DNA from: Verrucomicrobiales bacterium
GTDB taxonomy: Bacteria; Verrucomicrobiota; Verrucomicrobiia; Limisphaerales; JAQGOY01
DNA length: 34,955 nucleotides
Reading direction: 5' to 3'
NCBI GenBank assembly: GCA_028293375.1
Contig: JAQGOY010000196.1
Location: 1 to 34,955 of the forward strand
Shown: in pieces, positions 32,438 to 34,955 of the stretch
Layout: every line of letters starts with the position of its first letter
Numbering within the stretch: the stretch's first letter is position 1
Notes under the pieces: generated by a model
Databases searched by the model: none
Told to the model about the DNA's origin: nothing
The model's input: the letters and a program-made list of their open reading frames with translations, nothing else
Made by a program: the position numbers and the translations under genes

Positions 32438-33271
32438 ATGAACTCCACCCAATTGAATCGTGCTTTAAAAGTTTCCGTGGCTGCCGCTCGCGCCGTGGGC
32501 CTGCTCATGAGCCGGAATCTCAATAACGCCAAGTCGATCAATTCTCAAAGCCTTCACGATATTAAACTGGAGCTTGATGTTCGTTCCCAGCGGCTGATTA
32601 CAAAAATGCTGGCTGCCGAATTTCCAGATATCGCCCTGCTTGGTGAAGAAGAAACCATCGGTGATCCAACCCAGGAATACCGCTGGGTGGTCGATCCCAT
32701 CGATGGGACGGTAAATTTCACTTACGGCATCCCACACGCCTGCGTCTCCATTGCCCTCCAGGAAAGACGGAAAAAGCTCTCTCGTGTGCTGAAAAAGGGC
32801 GAAAAGCCTCATCCTGACGATTCTTATCACACCATACTCGGTGTCGTTTACGATCCCTTTTGCAATGAACTGTGGACAGCCATCGAAGGGAAACCGAGCC
32901 GCCTGAACAACAAAATCACCCGGGTGAGCAATCGTAAAAAATTATCGGATTCGATCGTGGCGATGGGTTTTGCCAAATATGAAGTGACCCTTAACCGCAT
33001 GTTGCCAGTTTTCAACTTGCTGGTGCACCGGGTGCTTAAAATACGGCTCCTGGGCGCAGCCGCCCTCAGCATGACCTGGGTGGCCAGCGGGCGTTTGGAC
33101 GCTTACAAGGAATATGGACTTCGTCTCTGGGACATAGCCGCAGCAGGCCTCATTATCAAGAATGCAGGGGGTGAATTTTATTACCGTCCGATCGAAGGCG
33201 AACATACCTACGAGTTGGTAGCCAACAATGGATTCATCCGGAAAGAAATCGAAAAACTGACCAAATTGTGA
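32438..33271 (+). CDS. Inositol-monophosphatase family enzyme
   Basis: The 277-aa protein has the Li+-sensitive metal phosphatase motifs. LLGEEE supplies the first metal ligands, WVVDPIDGTVNFTYGIP is motif A, and LRLWDIAAAGLIIKNAGGEF is motif B. The lysine/aspartate segment HDIKLELDVRSQRLI precedes them. The active site looks intact. A basic, Pro/Asp-containing insertion (about residues 108-127, KKLSRVLKKGEKPHPDDSY) is not typical. It could act on inositol phosphates, on 3'-phosphoadenosine phosphates (CysQ-like) or on fructose bisphosphate. The motifs alone do not separate these. It starts 17 bases after the antiporter gene and is likely in the same transcript. Confidence 0.9.
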   Translation: MNSTQLNRALKVSVAAARAVGLLMSRNLNNAKSINSQSLHDIKLELDVRSQRLITKMLAAEFPDIALLGEEETIGDPTQEYRWVVDPIDGTVNFTYGIPHACVSIALQERRKKLSRVLKKGEKPHPDDSYHTILGVVYDPFCNELWTAIEGKPSRLNNKITRVSNRKKLSDSIVAMGFAKYEVTLNRMLPVFNLLVHRVLKIRLLGAAALSMTWVASGRLDAYKEYGLRLWDIAAAGLIIKNAGGEFYYRPIEGEHTYELVANNGFIRKEIEKLTKL

Positions 33272-33307
33272 AGTTCACAAGATGGTTTTATTTGTTATAG
33301 TCTTTCC

Positions 33308-34132
33308 ATGCGCTGGTTAGTCATTGTTCTCGCGGTCGCTGTTTACGCCTGTTCCGGCATAAAAACCACTGCTGGTTCACTGGTGCAATTTCGGACCACA
33401 GTGGGCGACATGGATGTCGAACTCTTCGACCAGGATAAACCCGTCACCGTCAAGAATTTCCTCGATTACGTCAATGCGGGTTATTACACCAACATGATCT
33501 TTCATCGATGGGTTCCTGCGTTCGTTGTTCAGGGTGGGGGGATTTATACGGCGGGCAGACACACGGCGAACCCAAAATTGGACTATCTTCCCACCTTCGG
33601 TCCCATTACCAATGAGTTCAATGTCGGGAAATTTTACAGCAACCTTTACGGTACTCTCGCGATGGCCAAAGTGGGAGGCGACCCGAATTCCGCCACCTCT
33701 CAATGGTTTTTTAACCTCGGTGATAATAGCGCCAATCTGGATAGTCAAAACGGAGGTTTTACCGTTTTTGGAAGAGTGGTGAAGGGGACAAATATCCTTA
33801 ACAAATTCCTGAATAGGACTTCAGGCGTGCTTCTCTACACTAATCTTTCTTTCCCCAATGAACTGCCCGTGATCAAAAATCCGCCGGGTTTTGAAGATCT
33901 GGTTTATGTCGATATTTCCATCCTCAACGTGAAGGTCATCAAGACCAATTCAGTGAGCCAAATCAGTTGGAACAGCGTGACTGGCCAAACCAATTTGGTT
34001 GAATACACCACTTCCATTCCTGCCGTTTGGCAAACCCTGGTGACTACCAACGGGAATGGAGCGAGCTATCTAGTGAAGGATACCAACCCGGCCAACCCCG
34101 CAAGGTTTTATCGGGTAAGAGTGGTTTACTAA
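33308..34132 (+). CDS. Secreted cyclophilin-type peptidyl-prolyl isomerase with C-terminal module
   Basis: The 274-aa protein has an N-terminal signal (MRWLVIVLAVAVYACSG); the Cys might be a lipidation site, although the lipobox is imperfect. The cyclophilin domain covers about 25-205. FHRWVPAFVVQGGG carries the Arg of the active site, and GTLAMAKVGGDPNSATSQWFFNL matches the family. It would catalyse proline isomerisation and assist folding in the periplasm. The C-terminal ~65 residues (from VIKTNSVSQISWNSVTGQTNLVEY) are a beta module ending FYRVRVVY, the same kind as on other secreted proteins here. The gene is preceded by 36 bases after the phosphatase stop; a TTATAG-like -10 lies 8 bases before the ATG but without a clear -35. 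Confidence 0.88.
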   Translation: MRWLVIVLAVAVYACSGIKTTAGSLVQFRTTVGDMDVELFDQDKPVTVKNFLDYVNAGYYTNMIFHRWVPAFVVQGGGIYTAGRHTANPKLDYLPTFGPITNEFNVGKFYSNLYGTLAMAKVGGDPNSATSQWFFNLGDNSANLDSQNGGFTVFGRVVKGTNILNKFLNRTSGVLLYTNLSFPNELPVIKNPPGFEDLVYVDISILNVKVIKTNSVSQISWNSVTGQTNLVEYTTSIPAVWQTLVTTNGNGASYLVKDTNPANPARFYRVRVVY

Positions 34133-34290
34133 GCGTTAATGGATTGTTGAGGTGTTCTCACGGATGCGCAGGATACTAACCCAAGACCACCTTTAAATCG
34201 ACAATGCTGATTAGAGTCATGCACAAAATTCCGAATTCCTCCTGTACCATCCCCAACATGACTGCACTTGAAGTTTGCAAAAGGATGATC

Positions 34291-34955
34291 ATGCGCTGGT
34301 TTATTGTTATAGGGGTAATCGCCGCGATGCGAACGGCGAGTGCTAGCGCCGCGAGCTTTCAAACCAACCTTATCGAAGGCTGGCGAGTCCTGGTCAACGA
34401 GCAATTGCTCCGTGAAGACAAAGCGTCCGAGGAGAAAGCGATTCAGCTCCTTCGTTTGCAACTGGAGGAGATTGTTCGCGTGGTGCCGGCTCCTGCTGTG
34501 GCGAAGTTGCGCGAGGTGACACTTTGGTTCTCTCCCGCCTATCCTGGCATAACACCGCGGGCGGAGTATCATCCGGGGGCGGGTTGGTTGCGCGACAATG
34601 GGCGTGATCCCGCCATGGCCAAAGGGGTGGAATTCACCAACGTGAAGAATTTCGAAAGCGAGACGAAACGGATGCCAAACTTTACGCTGCACGAATTGGC
34701 GCACGCTTATCAAGACAGGGTGTTGCCAGGCGGTTTTTCCAACACTGAAATCAAAGCGGAGTATGAAAGGGCGAAGGCTGGCGGAAGCTATGAAAAAGTG
34801 GAGCGCTGGCATGGACATGGGCGGCCCAACACCCATGAACGTGCTTACGCCGTGACAAACCCCATGGAATACTTCGCCGAGTCCACCGAAGCTTACTTCT
34901 CCCGCAACGATTTCTTTCCTTTCACCCGCGAAGAGCTCGACAAACACGACCCGGA
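34291..34955 (+). CDS. Secreted zinc metallopeptidase (HExxH), truncated at window edge
   Basis: The frame runs off the right edge after about 221 codons. The N-terminus (MRWFIVIGVIAAMRTASA) is a signal peptide. The zinc motif HELAHAYQDRV lies near residue 140, and a downstream NPMEYFAESTEAYFSRNDFFPF contains the third-ligand glutamate expected in this type of gluzincin, found in secreted Planctomycetes/Verrucomicrobia proteins. The protein would be an exported metallopeptidase; its substrate is unknown. In-frame ATGs at 34258 and 34285 are alternative starts; 34291 is chosen because AGGA lies five bases before it. The 158 bases upstream hold no recognised promoter. Confidence 0.8.
   Translation, partial: MRWFIVIGVIAAMRTASASAASFQTNLIEGWRVLVNEQLLREDKASEEKAIQLLRLQLEEIVRVVPAPAVAKLREVTLWFSPAYPGITPRAEYHPGAGWLRDNGRDPAMAKGVEFTNVKNFESETKRMPNFTLHELAHAYQDRVLPGGFSNTEIKAEYERAKAGGSYEKVERWHGHGRPNTHERAYAVTNPMEYFAESTEAYFSRNDFFPFTREELDKHDP

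Noticed and set aside
34129-34947. Long open frame on the minus strand opposite the metallopeptidase
   Set aside because: It is antisense to a plus-strand frame with a signal peptide and a zinc motif. Its product has a skewed composition with no recognisable domain, so it is a shadow.

Overview
The window is about 35 kb of bacterial chromosome with intermediate GC. It has compact gene clusters on both strands and no rRNA, tRNA, insertion sequence, phage or CRISPR that I could find. The gene content suggests a Verrucomicrobiota member, probably of the Pedosphaera/Limisphaera type. The pointers are many secreted beta-propeller and repeat proteins (NHL, FG-GAP/UnbV, sorbosone-dehydrogenase type), secreted proteins carrying a short terminal module ending in 'FYRV/FYRI', a PadR regulator paired with a protein whose N-terminus resembles ADOP permeases, and a deoxyhypusine-synthase-like enzyme. 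The taxonomic placement is inference from gene content.

Layout. 1-98 is the tail of an unrecognised gene. 111-4126 holds an O-methyltransferase, a secreted NHL propeller, a VOC/PhnB-like protein and an orphan sulfate-type periplasmic binding protein with a structured leader. 4307-5721 is a PadR regulator with a candidate operator over its own promoter. It is coupled by a TAGTG overlap to a hybrid membrane protein and closed by a strong terminator. 5742-6935 is a deoxyhypusine/homospermidine-synthase-like enzyme. 7098-10347 is a pair of M16 peptidases, one with the zinc motif and one without. 10477-12741 is a large TPR/FG-GAP/UnbV protein, followed by a small methyltransferase.

13450-15124 (minus) is a two-gene unit: a flavodoxin-like protein and a CoaB-like domain fused to a tyrosine-phosphatase-like domain. 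15307-17186 (plus) is a DUF418 membrane protein overlapping a second multi-pass membrane protein. 17230-19403 (minus) has a HEAT-like protein and a class V aminotransferase. 19518-20420 is an exported TIM-barrel (sugar epimerase-like) protein, convergent with an MFS transporter. Upstream of the MFS start lies a minus-strand terminator preceded by a possible 43-codon ORF or small RNA. 21939-25658 has a HAD phosphatase translationally coupled to a secreted sugar dehydrogenase, then a secreted propeller-like protein with a striking dyad in its leader.

25727-28274 (minus) is a tightly overlapping operon: ECF sigma factor, two-TM anti-sigma candidate, and a bactofilin-like/RDD membrane fusion. Facing it, 28602-33271 (plus) has two tandem prohibitin-like SPFH proteins, a 65-aa two-TM protein, a CPA2 cation/proton antiporter with an RCK domain, and an inositol-monophosphatase family enzyme. 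The window ends with a secreted cyclophilin and a truncated secreted HExxH metallopeptidase.

The least conventional elements are the CoaB-phosphatase fusion beside a flavodoxin, the PadR-controlled ADOP/Wzz hybrid, the sigma/bactofilin-RDD operon facing the SPFH-antiporter cluster, and the terminator-closed short transcript at 21.7-21.9 kb. All functions are read from motifs; no database search was possible.
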